Assembly (NCBI RefSeq): GCF_040538665.1
Contig: NZ_JBEWXT010000001.1
Coordinates: 248,001-312,000 of the forward strand
DNA from: Aureibaculum sp. 2308TA14-22
GTDB taxonomy: Bacteria > Bacteroidota > Bacteroidia > Flavobacteriales > Flavobacteriaceae
Direction: 5' to 3'
DNA length: 64,000 bases
A program made the translations under genes and the position numbers. Shown here piece by piece: positions 10,001-18,899 of this stretch. The stretch's first letter is position 1, and every line of letters starts with the position of its first letter. The notes below the pieces were generated by a model. It was given only the letters and a program-made list of their open reading frames with translations. It ran no database searches and was not told the origin of the DNA.

Positions 10001-13000
10001 ATCATTAACTCCCAATTGTCCTGCAATTGCTTCAGCATGCACAAACATTTTTAAGGAGTTGAACATACGCATGTCAAATTGCGTATTTTTAAAAACTGCT
10101 CTGGTCTCACCAGCGGGTAAATCATTTATTCGAACCAATAGAGATTGTTCATTTTGTTCCTGTAAGGTTGTTGTACCTTGTAATCTTTCTCGACGCAAAC
10201 CAGGTGGTAATACATAAGGTATTGGTATTTTTCGTTCGTTTTCTTGAACATTAACTACGCCAACTTCAAAGTTTCTGTTTTCTTCTTCGGTTAATTCTTG
10301 TGGCGGGTTAATGGCATCATCTAATGTTTTGGTATATCTTCTCCAATCGCCACGTACTAATTCTAACTCACCAAAACGCAATACCACAGGTATTTTAAAT
10401 TTAGTCAAGAACATTCGCATAAAGCGGATGGAATTAAAATCTGAAATTTGACCAACAGTTTCCTGAGGTGTGGTAATAGGAATTCTAAATTGATACCATT
10501 TAGTTTGTTGTTGCGTACCATCAGGTAAACTAACAGCTACAATTTTTTCATCAACAATATTGTTTTGCCCTACTACGAATTTGGTAGGGTCAATATCCAC
10601 TTTATACTGAAAGTAACCCTCAACTGTACTCATAGTTTGGTCTTTGTTGATGTCTTCAATATCAGGAAAAGAACTAGCCGCCGTAGGATAAGATTCTGTT
10701 GAATTATTGATAGTAGGTGAGTTGCCCTGTGTTTTATTAAAATTTCTATATCGAGTTAAAATGGAAGCATCTGCAGCATCTAATTCACCTCCTCTAAAAA
10801 AGTTATAATTGTCATTGGCAGGGTCAGGGCCAAATTGTGTACCGAATCGTATAGCTTCTTCGTTATCTTTTAAACCGTCCAATCCTAAATCTTGATTTGG
10901 TCTTTCATCATCCTTTTCGGTGAAGGCATAGATTAAGGATTGCTTTATGGGTATATCTGACCAAGCAGTTTGGTCAACATTTGCTCCAATATTGGGTTTG
11001 GGAATTTTAACACCATCTTCAGGCAAACCGTTTTCGTACATTCTTCTGTTATCCGTTAAAATATCTTCGGAAATATTACCCAAGTTAAAATACAATTCAC
11101 CGCCAAAATCAGCTGAATTTACAGTTGTAGGGCCACCTTCTTCTGGGGTGATGGAATAATTCTCATAAGGATCCATTAACCAGAACTGAATATATTCTAC
11201 ATTGGCTTGTTGAAAATCTGTAGTGTTTAACGAACGCATAATACCCGCCCATCTGTTTTCTGGGTCGGTAAACTTTCCGTTTACAACATTTTGGTTGTCA
11301 AAGTTATACGAACCACGCTCTTGTGGAAAATAAGCTAAATCTAGTGTGTTTACGATATTGGATTGTGTTATGTCTAAATCTAATTCAGGGAACAATTCGT
11401 TAAAGCCCACTTGACGGACTTCGGCCCTGGAGAGTTCTTCATTATCGATGTTGTTTGGCTTTAATGAATTACCATAGAATAACCTATCAATAGTGTACCA
11501 AGCCAATTGCGATCTTTTTTTACCAAATTTTAGTTGATCCGTGTCGGCATCGTTATAAAATTGCAAGTCAGGGTTGTTTTGATTTTGAGGGACACTTGCC
11601 AAAAACCATTGTCTGTACGAACTAATATCCAATGGAATTTGAGAGCCTTCAAAATCGTCGATATACGAAGCATTTTCACCGCTAATTCCACCATTTCTAT
11701 TTTTGGCGGTTCCCGGCATTAAATAAGCGGCATCTGCACGGATAGAAAAATTGGAAGCTACATCGGTATCTATATTTGGCAGTTTGTTTACCCATTTTGT
11801 GAATTTTGGAACCTCAGTTTGATAGCTAAAATTAAATCCAGCAAGGGTATTGTTTACGGATTCTTGACCAAACTGCATTTTACCATAGGGTCTTTCACGC
11901 ATGTTAATTAGTGTACCACCAATGGCAAAATTTTCGGAAAAAACATGTTGTATGTCAATTCCTAAATACCTACGCTGCTGCTGGTTAAATCCGTTATTAT
12001 TTTCTACTTTAACTTCAATAGGAGCATTAGAAGCCTGTAAATTTGGATTGATAATTTGTACTGTTCCAGTCGTCTCATCAACGATATAATCTACATTTTC
12101 TATTAATTCTCTTCCGCCAGAAGTTACAGTTACTGACTCTTTTGTTACATTAAAAGCCCCTAAGGGGATGCCTCTTTCATTTTCCGTTTTAAAATACCCT
12201 TTAATAAGGTATTTGTCTTTGTATTGAAAATCGTTTTGAGCTTGAGATTTTGTTCTGTCATATAATTCTGTAAATACATATTGCTCGTCCGCAGCATCGG
12301 TAAGGATTTCTCCTAATTCCCCTAGTTCGTTTGTGTTTGAGGTATTACTCTTTCCAAAAGGTTCTACCGTTGGAAAAATTACATATCCTTCTTGCGAGTT
12401 TATTGTAATTCGCTCCACATAATCAAATAATCCATCACCTTCTTCAACAGGGTCGTTGGATTGATCTAGTCGGTCAACACGCAGTAAATTGAGTAGGGTT
12501 TTACTATTTACCCCAGTTGTTGTAGCATTTTGCAAAATGTTTAATGGAACACCTTCTTTGTCATCTTGATACATTACTTCTAATCTAAATCCGTCAGGAC
12601 TTAATTGATAAGCACCCGGTAGGGCATAAATATTTTTCATCATCAAATCCCACATTGGTATTGTAGTATTTACAATTTCGCTACGTAATAATTTTACCAC
12701 TAAATTGGCAGGTGCTGTAGCCCCATCTGTAGAAAGTTCACCAACTCTAAAAACATTTTCTCCTGGAACATTAGTATCGGTGTATTCAAAAGCTACTGCT
12801 AAAATTTCACTATCGGCTAACCTTCTGTTTAAGGTAATATAACCCAATTGAGGGTCTAACGTGAAATCGATTCCTAAAATCAATTTTCTGGCATTTTCTA
12901 AAATGGTATAATCAGTACCTTGCTGATATCCTGCTAAGGTAGAGCTTACTGTAGAAATGTCTCTGATGCCGCCATTAGGAGTCAAAAGATTAGTTAGGCT

Positions 13001-14209
13001 ATTAGCATCGTTCGAGGGGTCTTTTTCACCTGATACCGGATTCACCAAACCAGAATGAATATTGGTTGGGTCATTCTCACCCAAATCAGCTAAGGCTACT
13101 ATATTGCGAACATCTTCAGTAAAATTATTTCTATTTGTGACCCAAACCTCAATTTGTGTCACTTGCTTAGAACTACTAATCAACGGAAATCTGGCCATAG
13201 ATTTGTTAAAATCATCACGGAAACGTTGTGATAAAAAGAAGTGTCTATTATCATCATAATCACTGGCACTCATGTCAAATTCGGTAATGGTAGCACCACC
13301 TTCTGCGGCTACAGAACGGGTCTGAGAATTTTGCTTAGAAAACACTCCCGTTACCGTTGTTTTACCAAATTGTAATTGTGTTTTAAAACCAAAAAGGTTT
13401 TGAGCACCACTAACTAATGAATTTTGAATGGGCATACTAATATTACCTACTTCAATTTTTTGGATAATATCATCTTCGGTTGGTGTGTATTCTAATTTTA
13501 TTTGGTTTTGGAAACTAAAGGTTGATTGAGTATCAAAAGCTGCATTTACTCTTAAACGTTTACCAACTGTAGCATTTAAGCTGGCACCAATTTCAGCATC
13601 AAAATCAAATGTAGTGCTTTGTCGATTGCGTTGTGACAGTTGTGGATTCTCAACTTTTTGAAACAATATGCCCATCCGAATCCCAACATACCCAGTGGGG
13701 TTTACCTCAATGGTATTGCCTCCAAAAATGTTTTCAAATAAATCTGATTTTACATAATATCTTGGTAAAAGATTTCTTTCAGCATCACTCCCTTTATTTC
13801 TACCACTAGCCGCACTTACCTTTTCTTTAAAGTAGTCTAGCATATCTTTATTTAAGCGATATTCCTTATACTCCTCTTCGGTCATATAAGAAGGATGTTT
13901 CACATAATAATCGCCCACTTTTTTTACAAAAATGTATTGTTTTTTCTCGGCATCGTAAAGAATCTCATATTCAGATAGGCCATCTAAGAAAAGGCTACCT
14001 TTTTGATCGCGTCTAAAGTTATATGGTAACTTCGGTAAGGTATCTTTTTTTAGGGTGTCAGTAGGTTTATTGACTGATTTAGTGTTAGTTACCTTGGTTG
14101 AGTCTTTTGGTTTTGGAGCAGAAGGGGGTGTTTGAGCAAAAATGTAGGTTGATGCAAAAAAGAGTACTAATAAAAATAGACTATATGTCCTTTTTAAGTT
14201 GATATTCAA
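7037..14209 (-). CDS. sprA: Type IX secretion system outer-membrane translocon SprA
   Basis: A 2390-residue exported protein, the usual size of SprA/Sov. A signal peptide (MNINLKRTYSLFLLVLFFASTYIFAQ, cut after the last alanine) precedes a Thr/Lys/Pro-rich linker and a giant beta-rich chain. Characteristic segments include AGASLNATVGKRLRVNAAFDTQ-like text near residue 210, VPKFTKWVNKLPNIDTDVASNFSIRA near 800 and YIDDFEGSQIPLDI near 850; the chain ends in aromatic beta-strands. SprA forms the very large barrel through which type IX substrates, including gliding adhesins, cross the outer membrane. It follows ruvA by 4 nt, so the two are co-transcribed. A single intact frame is seen, with no sign of breakage. 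The other type IX genes are outside the window. Confidence 0.95.
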   Translation of the reverse strand: MNINLKRTYSLFLLVLFFASTYIFAQTPPSAPKPKDSTKVTNTKSVNKPTDTLKKDTLPKLPYNFRRDQKGSLFLDGLSEYEILYDAEKKQYIFVKKVGDYYVKHPSYMTEEEYKEYRLNKDMLDYFKEKVSAASGRNKGSDAERNLLPRYYVKSDLFENIFGGNTIEVNPTGYVGIRMGILFQKVENPQLSQRNRQSTTFDFDAEIGASLNATVGKRLRVNAAFDTQSTFSFQNQIKLEYTPTEDDIIQKIEVGNISMPIQNSLVSGAQNLFGFKTQLQFGKTTVTGVFSKQNSQTRSVAAEGGATITEFDMSASDYDDNRHFFLSQRFRDDFNKSMARFPLISSSKQVTQIEVWVTNRNNFTEDVRNIVALADLGENDPTNIHSGLVNPVSGEKDPSNDANSLTNLLTPNGGIRDISTVSSTLAGYQQGTDYTILENARKLILGIDFTLDPQLGYITLNRRLADSEILAVAFEYTDTNVPGENVFRVGELSTDGATAPANLVVKLLRSEIVNTTIPMWDLMMKNIYALPGAYQLSPDGFRLEVMYQDDKEGVPLNILQNATTTGVNSKTLLNLLRVDRLDQSNDPVEEGDGLFDYVERITINSQEGYVIFPTVEPFGKSNTSNTNELGELGEILTDAADEQYVFTELYDRTKSQAQNDFQYKDKYLIKGYFKTENERGIPLGAFNVTKESVTVTSGGRELIENVDYIVDETTGTVQIINPNLQASNAPIEVKVENNNGFNQQQRRYLGIDIQHVFSENFAIGGTLINMRERPYGKMQFGQESVNNTLAGFNFSYQTEVPKFTKWVNKLPNIDTDVASNFSIRADAAYLMPGTAKNRNGGISGENASYIDDFEGSQIPLDISSYRQWFLASVPQNQNNPDLQFYNDADTDQLKFGKKRSQLAWYTIDRLFYGNSLKPNNIDNEELSRAEVRQVGFNELFPELDLDITQSNIVNTLDLAYFPQERGSYNFDNQNVVNGKFTDPENRWAGIMRSLNTTDFQQANVEYIQFWLMDPYENYSITPEEGGPTTVNSADFGGELYFNLGNISEDILTDNRRMYENGLPEDGVKIPKPNIGANVDQTAWSDIPIKQSLIYAFTEKDDERPNQDLGLDGLKDNEEAIRFGTQFGPDPANDNYNFFRGGELDAADASILTRYRNFNKTQGNSPTINNSTESYPTAASSFPDIEDINKDQTMSTVEGYFQYKVDIDPTKFVVGQNNIVDEKIVAVSLPDGTQQQTKWYQFRIPITTPQETVGQISDFNSIRFMRMFLTKFKIPVVLRFGELELVRGDWRRYTKTLDDAINPPQELTEEENRNFEVGVVNVQENERKIPIPYVLPPGLRRERLQGTTTLQEQNEQSLLVRINDLPAGETRAVFKNTQFDMRMFNSLKMFVHAEAIAGQLGVNDDDLVAIIRLGSDTDNNFYQYEIPLKITPFGATFDEEIWPEANEILADLKAFGRLKIERISSSTLPTDLYPSETAEPDARLRMKGNPNLGNIRTIMIGVKNKSNMAKSAEMWFNELRVSDYDNEGGWAAVVNADANFADFADISVSGRANSQGFGSLEQTVNERSQEDVKQYDVISNINVGQLLPKSAGIKIPLNVSYGEEFADPKWNQRYQDVRFSKNDAEAESSRDYTKRRSLNLINVRKERTNPEKKQRFYDVENLSVSYAYNDTYHKDYVVEKFVDKNVRAAATYNYGFKPLELQPFKNSKFLEKNSLFKFVKDFNLNPLPTSISVNSNIIRSYNEQASRALVSGFDPVKFTQRRFLFDWDYNIAYDLTKSLQFSFRAANSYINDRFEKDPNNSREVLNGELFDNFFSVGRPNQYHQTLDATYKIPLNKISWFDFLSGTYSYTADFDWQASAPAYVEDIGNTIQNANTHTFSADLDMTKLYKRTGLTDLAKKKTKRPKRDKNAKKRDSTTKKIAAPRTRRVIETKNKTGGQKVLQGLVDVVTSVKKVRIAYSEQNGTILPGFKPEVGFLGRDRYNGGLAPTLGFVFGSQRDMRSLAAANAWLVSRDTSTVGGRDPDSYYSRTFATTHLNKLDINADLRPFKDLNIELSANKIFTKNKSQQIDVINGNLTDQPFNEIGNFSISHFMLGKAFDGNGDATFDEFKANRAIIQQRLAQQSGANISGFGENSQQVLIPAFLATYSGRDANKVKLSAFRDIPIPNWRLTYKGFMKFKWFKKHFRSFIVEHQYNSTYSVIGFNNNLLYNEANKFTELDDNQYYRSERIFSGVNLIEEFNPLIKVDMRMKNSFSVRAELKQDKALNLNVSNNTITEIRGKEYVLGLGYRLKDVKLKIRTGNTLTSFKGDVNFTGDIGIRNNSTTIRSIDVLNNQVTGGQRLLSFKFKADYQLNKNLLASFYYDQNSSRFLISTTFPRKSVSAGITIRYTIGN

Positions 14210-14213
14210 AGTT

Positions 14214-14795
14214 TTACAAGTTTTTTAATGCTTGCTTTATGATATTTTCAAGAGTAGTATCAGGGGCTTCTTGAATTATTTTTTGTACTAATTTCTCCAC
14301 TTGTTTACGCGAAAACCCAAGTACTTCTAAAGCAGATAACGCTTCATCTTTAATAGTATTGTTGTTAGAAGCAGAATCTTCTGAAATTTGGTAAGTTTTA
14401 ACAATTTTATCACGTAAATCTATAATAACACGCTGTGCGGTTTTGGCTCCAATACCTTTTACAGATTGAATGGTTGCAACGTCTTCAGAGGCAATGGCAT
14501 GTTGAATTTGCTCTGGAGTCATTGAAGAGAGCATGGTACGCCCAATGCTTGGACCTACACCGGAAACGGAAATCAAAAGTTTGAAAATTTCACGTTCCAC
14601 TTTATCGGCAAAACCAAAAAGTGTGTGCGAGTCTTCTTTTACGTTGAGATACGTATATAATTTTAACGCTTCCGCATCGGGAATTTTGGCATAGGTATTT
14701 AAAGAAATATGCAAAAAATAACCAACTCCGTTACATTCAATTATAACATAAGTGGGATTTTTTTCTACTAGTTTTCCATTAAGATGGGTTATCAT
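14214..14795 (-). CDS. ruvA: Holliday junction DNA helicase subunit RuvA
   Basis: A 193-residue protein with the three RuvA domains: an OB-fold N-terminus (MITHLNGKLVEKNPTYVIIECNGVGYF), a tandem helix-hairpin-helix centre (LISVSGVGPSIGRTMLS and IQSVKGIGAKTAQRVIIDL) and a small C-terminal domain (DEALSALEVLGFSRKQVEK) that binds RuvB. RuvA holds the Holliday junction while RuvB drives branch migration. ruvB is 6 kb away on the same strand, not adjacent. ruvA is directly upstream of sprA with a 4-nt gap. Confidence 0.96.
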   Translation of the reverse strand: MITHLNGKLVEKNPTYVIIECNGVGYFLHISLNTYAKIPDAEALKLYTYLNVKEDSHTLFGFADKVEREIFKLLISVSGVGPSIGRTMLSSMTPEQIQHAIASEDVATIQSVKGIGAKTAQRVIIDLRDKIVKTYQISEDSASNNNTIKDEALSALEVLGFSRKQVEKLVQKIIQEAPDTTLENIIKQALKNL

Positions 14796-14955
14796 TTAGA
14801 CTAAAAAGTTAGAGTTATTAATTTAATCTGTAAATGTAGTTTTTAAAATTTGAATAGCGAAAAAAATTGTTGAAACGTTAACCTGTTTAATTGTTTATGT
14901 GTGTAATAGTGGAATTGTTGGGTTTATGTTTTGATTTCTTATAGAATGAACTTAT

Positions 14956-16533
14956 CTATTTCTGTTTATTTGAGATTATATCAGCAAGTTTAACCGCTTT
15001 GTAAGCATTTAGAATACCGCCAGATATGGAAAGGTCTGAAAACGGTACTTTTTCTCCATTTTCCAAAGTAATATCCACGTTGTATTTATCTACGGATTTA
15101 TGTAGTATTTCTTTTATTTGTGAGATTGTTAAATTAGGATAATGAGATTTGATTAGTGCAATGGTTCCTGCTACCAATGGGGCAGACATAGAGCTTCCAG
15201 AAATTAATTTAGTTTCTTTTAAAACTTCCGCAGTTAAAATATCTTCACCTGGTGCAAATAAATCAATTTTATTTTTACCATAGTTTGCCCAACTCGGCTT
15301 TAATGATTTTTCAATACTTTTACCAGATGCACCAACAATTAAAAAATTAGTCAGGTTATTGTCGTTATTTGGGAATGTAGTATATTCATCAATATTCTGA
15401 CCGCTATTACCTGCGGAACGCACAAAAATAACACCTTTATTTTCTGCATATTTTAATGCTTGTAGGACAATTTCATTATTAGGTGAAAAATCATTGCTTG
15501 AACTCATATTTATTACTTTAGCACCATTATCTACAGCATACCTTATAGCTTTGGCCAAGTCTTCATCGGTATGGCTACCAGTTTTTGGTGTAATAGATAA
15601 AATCATTATTTTGGTATTATCAAAATAGTTTAAAACACCTGAAACGGCAGTACCATGCCAAAGAATATTTAAAAAACTATTAACTATTCCGCTACCATAG
15701 TGAATATGATTAATTGACATTGAATTATCTTTAAGGGAGCTTCTGTCGTAATAATCTAAATTGTTAGTTCTAGAAACTTTAAAGTGAGCTTCTTCTTTAT
15801 ATTTTTCTGCAAAATCATCCTCCATTTTAAGACGTTTAAAACTATGCATAAACTTAATTCGTTTAAATAATTTATCATCACCCTTATATAGAAATTTTAA
15901 ACTATCTAAATCTTCAAGAGTATAATTTTTGCCATAAAAAATTGAATCAACAACTTTTTTTGAAATTGGATAATTATCTCTTATAAAATATAAAAACTCT
16001 AATTCTTTTTTTGCATTTTCTAAACTATTCTTATGCGAATTCCATGCTTGCTTGTATATATCTAAGCTAATGGAATCTTTACTTTTTCTTAATAAAGTTG
16101 TATCCTTAAACTGTTTTTTAAATTGGGTTATGTACCTTATTGCCGAAGAGGAGGCATAATTGATTCTTGTGCCTTTTTTGTTTCTTAAATAATTCCATCC
16201 ATGAATATCATCGATATAACCATTACCATCGTCATCTAGACCATTGTCGGAAGTTTCATCAGGGTTTGACCATAAAATGTCTTTTATCCACGAATGATCA
16301 ATATCTACATCACTGTCAATAACAGCTATAACTATGGGCCGGCTTTTTTTGTCCTTTAAAAAATTAAGAGCTCGGGATAAATCAATTCCAGGAACACTAT
16401 CTAACTCAAAACTATTTAAATGCCAGAGTTCCTCCTTTGATAAACCTGATAATGAGTTAGTAGATTTGTCTGATTTTTGTGCTAAACAATGACTTGCGAA
16501 AAGTAGTATTGCGATAAGATAAATATTTTTCAA
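14956..16533 (-). CDS. Secreted S8 (subtilisin-like) serine peptidase
   Basis: A 525-residue exported peptidase. The signal peptide is MKNIYLIAILLFASHCLAQ. The catalytic triad can be placed: Asp73 in VIDSDVDIDH, His293 in WHGTAVSGV and Ser448 in SGSSMSAPLVAGT, with the oxyanion Asn376 in SAGNSG. A calcium-type loop follows the Asp (DDDGNGYIDDIHGWNY, about 100-114). Between the Asp and His motifs sits a charged, mostly helical insertion of about 160 residues (120-285), much longer than in classical subtilisins. There is no obvious type IX sorting domain at the C-terminus, so it may stay periplasmic. The substrate is unknown. Confidence 0.88.
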   Translation of the reverse strand: MKNIYLIAILLFASHCLAQKSDKSTNSLSGLSKEELWHLNSFELDSVPGIDLSRALNFLKDKKSRPIVIAVIDSDVDIDHSWIKDILWSNPDETSDNGLDDDGNGYIDDIHGWNYLRNKKGTRINYASSSAIRYITQFKKQFKDTTLLRKSKDSISLDIYKQAWNSHKNSLENAKKELEFLYFIRDNYPISKKVVDSIFYGKNYTLEDLDSLKFLYKGDDKLFKRIKFMHSFKRLKMEDDFAEKYKEEAHFKVSRTNNLDYYDRSSLKDNSMSINHIHYGSGIVNSFLNILWHGTAVSGVLNYFDNTKIMILSITPKTGSHTDEDLAKAIRYAVDNGAKVINMSSSNDFSPNNEIVLQALKYAENKGVIFVRSAGNSGQNIDEYTTFPNNDNNLTNFLIVGASGKSIEKSLKPSWANYGKNKIDLFAPGEDILTAEVLKETKLISGSSMSAPLVAGTIALIKSHYPNLTISQIKEILHKSVDKYNVDITLENGEKVPFSDLSISGGILNAYKAVKLADIISNKQK

Positions 16534-16565
16534 ATAATTCTATTTTAGTCAAATTACATTTTATT

Positions 16566-16593
16566 CTAACCTCTAACCTCTAACCTCTAACCT
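16566..16593. repeat. Heptanucleotide tandem repeat (CTAACCT)x4
   Basis: Four perfect copies of CTAACCT at 16566-16593. The array lies in the gap between the S8 peptidase and maeB, and its last copy contains the maeB stop codon (TAG on the minus strand, 16589-16587). Because the stop lies in the first unit read by the ribosome, changes in copy number would not alter the protein. Confidence 0.9.
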
Positions 16594-18866
16594 TTCCTCT
16601 TCTCATTTTCTTGAGCATCTATAACGGCAATGGCGGCCATATTTACCATTTCGTCAACACTAGAGCCTAATTGTAAAATATGGGCTGGTTTTTTCATACC
16701 CAACAAAATAGGGCCAATAGATTCTGCACCATACAATTCTTTCATTAGCTTATACGTAATATTAGCAGAGTCTAAATTTGGAAAAATTAGGACATTTACT
16801 TTTTTATCGACCAATTTCGAAAACGGAAATTCTTTTTTCAGCATTTCAGCATTTAAGGCAAAATCAGCTTGTATTTCACCATCAATTACCACATTAGGAT
16901 ACTCTTGATGAATTTGCTTAATGGCATCCGCTATTTTGGTACACTCTTTATCTTTAGAAGCCCCAAAATTAGAATAAGACAACAGGGCTATGTTGGGCTG
17001 TATATGGAAAAGCTTTGCCAATGAAGCCGTCATTCTAGATATTTTTGCTAAATGTTCTGCTGTTGGATCAACATTAATAGTTGTATCCGCCAAAAACATA
17101 GGGCCTCTTTTGGTCAACATTAAATTGGTAGCAGCTATTCTAGTAACACCATCAGCCATACCAATTAATTCTAACATTGGTTTTACTACTGAAGAATAAT
17201 TTCTGGAATAACCTGTAAGTACAGCATCGGCCTCGCCTTCATTAACCATCATGGCAGCAAAGTAATTCCGTTCTCTCATTAGTTTTTGAGCATCTAATAA
17301 CTTTATACCATTTCGATGTCTGGCTTGCCAATAACTTTTGGCAAATCTATTTTTTCGTTCGTTTTCTTCATCAGTTTTTGGATCAATAATTTCAACATCT
17401 TCATCAAAACCAATTTCTGCTTTTAATCCTAAAATAGTTTCTTTTCTACCTAGCAAAATTGGAATGCCAATACCTTCGTCATTTACAATTTGTGCTGCTT
17501 TTAGTACATCTAAATGGTCAGCTTCGGCAAATACCACTTTTTTAGGATTGGCTTTAGCTCGGTTGTGTATTAGTCTAATTACCTTGCTTCCAGTACCTAG
17601 GCGTTCCATCAATTGATCCCTATAATTTTCCCAATCTTTTATGGGTGCAGTAGCTACGCCGCTGTCCATTGCCGCTTTTGCTACGGCAGGTGGAATTTCA
17701 TAAATCAACCTTGGGTCAAAGGGCTTAGGGATAATATATTCTTTACCAAAAGCCAAATTAACTTCGTCATATACAATATTAACTTGCTCAGGAACAGGGT
17801 GTTTGGCCAAATCGGCCAAAGCATGTACTGCAGCCATTTTCATTTCTTCGTTAATTTTTGTAGCACGTACATCCAAAGCTCCTCTAAAAATAAAAGGGAA
17901 TCCCAATACATTATTGACCTGATTGGGTGTGTCCGATCGACCCGTTGCCATGATAATATCCTTACGGGTTTTAACTGCTAAGTTGTAATCAATTTCAGGA
18001 TTTGGATTTGCCATGGCAAAAACAATAGGGTTTTCTGCCATTGATTTTACCATCTTTGCACTCAATATGTTGGGTTGAGATAAGCCTATAAATACATCGG
18101 CACCATTCATCGCTTGTTCCAAAGTATGAATGTCAACATTACTAGCAAATTCAGCTTTTTCAGGTGTTAAGTTGTCGCGGTCTTTACGAATTACACCTTT
18201 ACTGTCTAGCATTACAATATTTTTAGGATTTGCTCCCAATTTAATATAAAGTCGTGTACATGAAACTGCGGCTGCACCTGCCCCACTCACTACGATTTGC
18301 ACTTTTGAAATGTCTTTTTCAGCAATTTCTACTGCATTTTTCAAAGCAGCTGCAGAAATAATTGCCGTACCGTGTTGATCATCATGCATTACGGGAATGT
18401 CCAATTCCTCTTTCAATCTGCGTTCAATTTCAAAAGCTTCAGGAGCTTTTATGTCCTCTAGGTTAATACCTCCAAAAGTAGGGGCAATTGCCTTCACGGT
18501 TTCTACAAATTTATCAACGTCAGTAGCATCCACTTCTATATCAAAAACATCTATGTCCGCAAAAATCTTAAAGAGCAATCCTTTACCTTCCATTACAGGT
18601 TTGGATGCTTCCGGGCCAATGTTTCCTAATCCTAGAACTGCAGTTCCGTTAGAAATAACGGCAACCAAATTTCCTTTGGAAGTATATTTATAAGCATCGT
18701 CTTTGTTTTTTTCAATAGCCAAACAGGGTTCGGCAACTCCTGGAGAATACGCTAAGGCCAGATCGCGTTGTGTTGCATATTTTTTGGTGGGTACTACTTC
18801 AATTTTTCCAGGTTTAGGTAACGCATGGTATTTTAAGGCTTCATTTTTCTTCTTTCTGCTATCCAT
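16587..18866 (-). CDS. maeB: NADP-dependent malic enzyme with phosphotransacetylase-like C-terminus
   Basis: A 759-residue fusion of the MaeB type. Residues 1-430 form the malic enzyme, converting malate to pyruvate with CO2 and NADPH: YSPGVAEPC, DIDVFDIEVDATD, MHDDQHGTAI, VVSGAGAAAVSC (nucleotide-binding loop) and MANPNPEID. Residues about 440-759 resemble phosphate acetyltransferase (VVFAEADHLDVLKAAQI, ADAVLTGYSRNYS, VNVLIFPNLDSANITYKL); in this family that domain is regulatory rather than a proven transferase. The length is normal. The 3' end lies in a heptamer repeat, and a -7-like site is just upstream. Confidence 0.95.
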   Translation of the reverse strand: MDSRKKKNEALKYHALPKPGKIEVVPTKKYATQRDLALAYSPGVAEPCLAIEKNKDDAYKYTSKGNLVAVISNGTAVLGLGNIGPEASKPVMEGKGLLFKIFADIDVFDIEVDATDVDKFVETVKAIAPTFGGINLEDIKAPEAFEIERRLKEELDIPVMHDDQHGTAIISAAALKNAVEIAEKDISKVQIVVSGAGAAAVSCTRLYIKLGANPKNIVMLDSKGVIRKDRDNLTPEKAEFASNVDIHTLEQAMNGADVFIGLSQPNILSAKMVKSMAENPIVFAMANPNPEIDYNLAVKTRKDIIMATGRSDTPNQVNNVLGFPFIFRGALDVRATKINEEMKMAAVHALADLAKHPVPEQVNIVYDEVNLAFGKEYIIPKPFDPRLIYEIPPAVAKAAMDSGVATAPIKDWENYRDQLMERLGTGSKVIRLIHNRAKANPKKVVFAEADHLDVLKAAQIVNDEGIGIPILLGRKETILGLKAEIGFDEDVEIIDPKTDEENERKNRFAKSYWQARHRNGIKLLDAQKLMRERNYFAAMMVNEGEADAVLTGYSRNYSSVVKPMLELIGMADGVTRIAATNLMLTKRGPMFLADTTINVDPTAEHLAKISRMTASLAKLFHIQPNIALLSYSNFGASKDKECTKIADAIKQIHQEYPNVVIDGEIQADFALNAEMLKKEFPFSKLVDKKVNVLIFPNLDSANITYKLMKELYGAESIGPILLGMKKPAHILQLGSSVDEMVNMAAIAVIDAQENEKRKG

Positions 18867-18888
18867 AAAATTATTTTAGTTAGAAAGA

Positions 18889-18896
18889 CAAATTTA
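18889..18896 (-). promoter_or_regulatory. Possible -7 element for maeB
   Basis: Minus-strand TAAATTTG (plus CAAATTTA) matches TAnnTTTG 23 nt before the maeB start. No clear -33 TTG is seen at the right distance, so this is tentative. Confidence 0.35.
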
Positions 18897-18899
18897 AGA

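Noticed and set aside
16566-16593. Telomere-like repeat (TTAG-containing heptamer)
   Set aside because: Only four units inside a chromosome at a gene end; there is nothing else to suggest a chromosome end.
17613-17981. 122-residue plus-strand frame inside maeB
   Set aside because: Antisense shadow of a well-conserved enzyme, without start context or recognisable domains.
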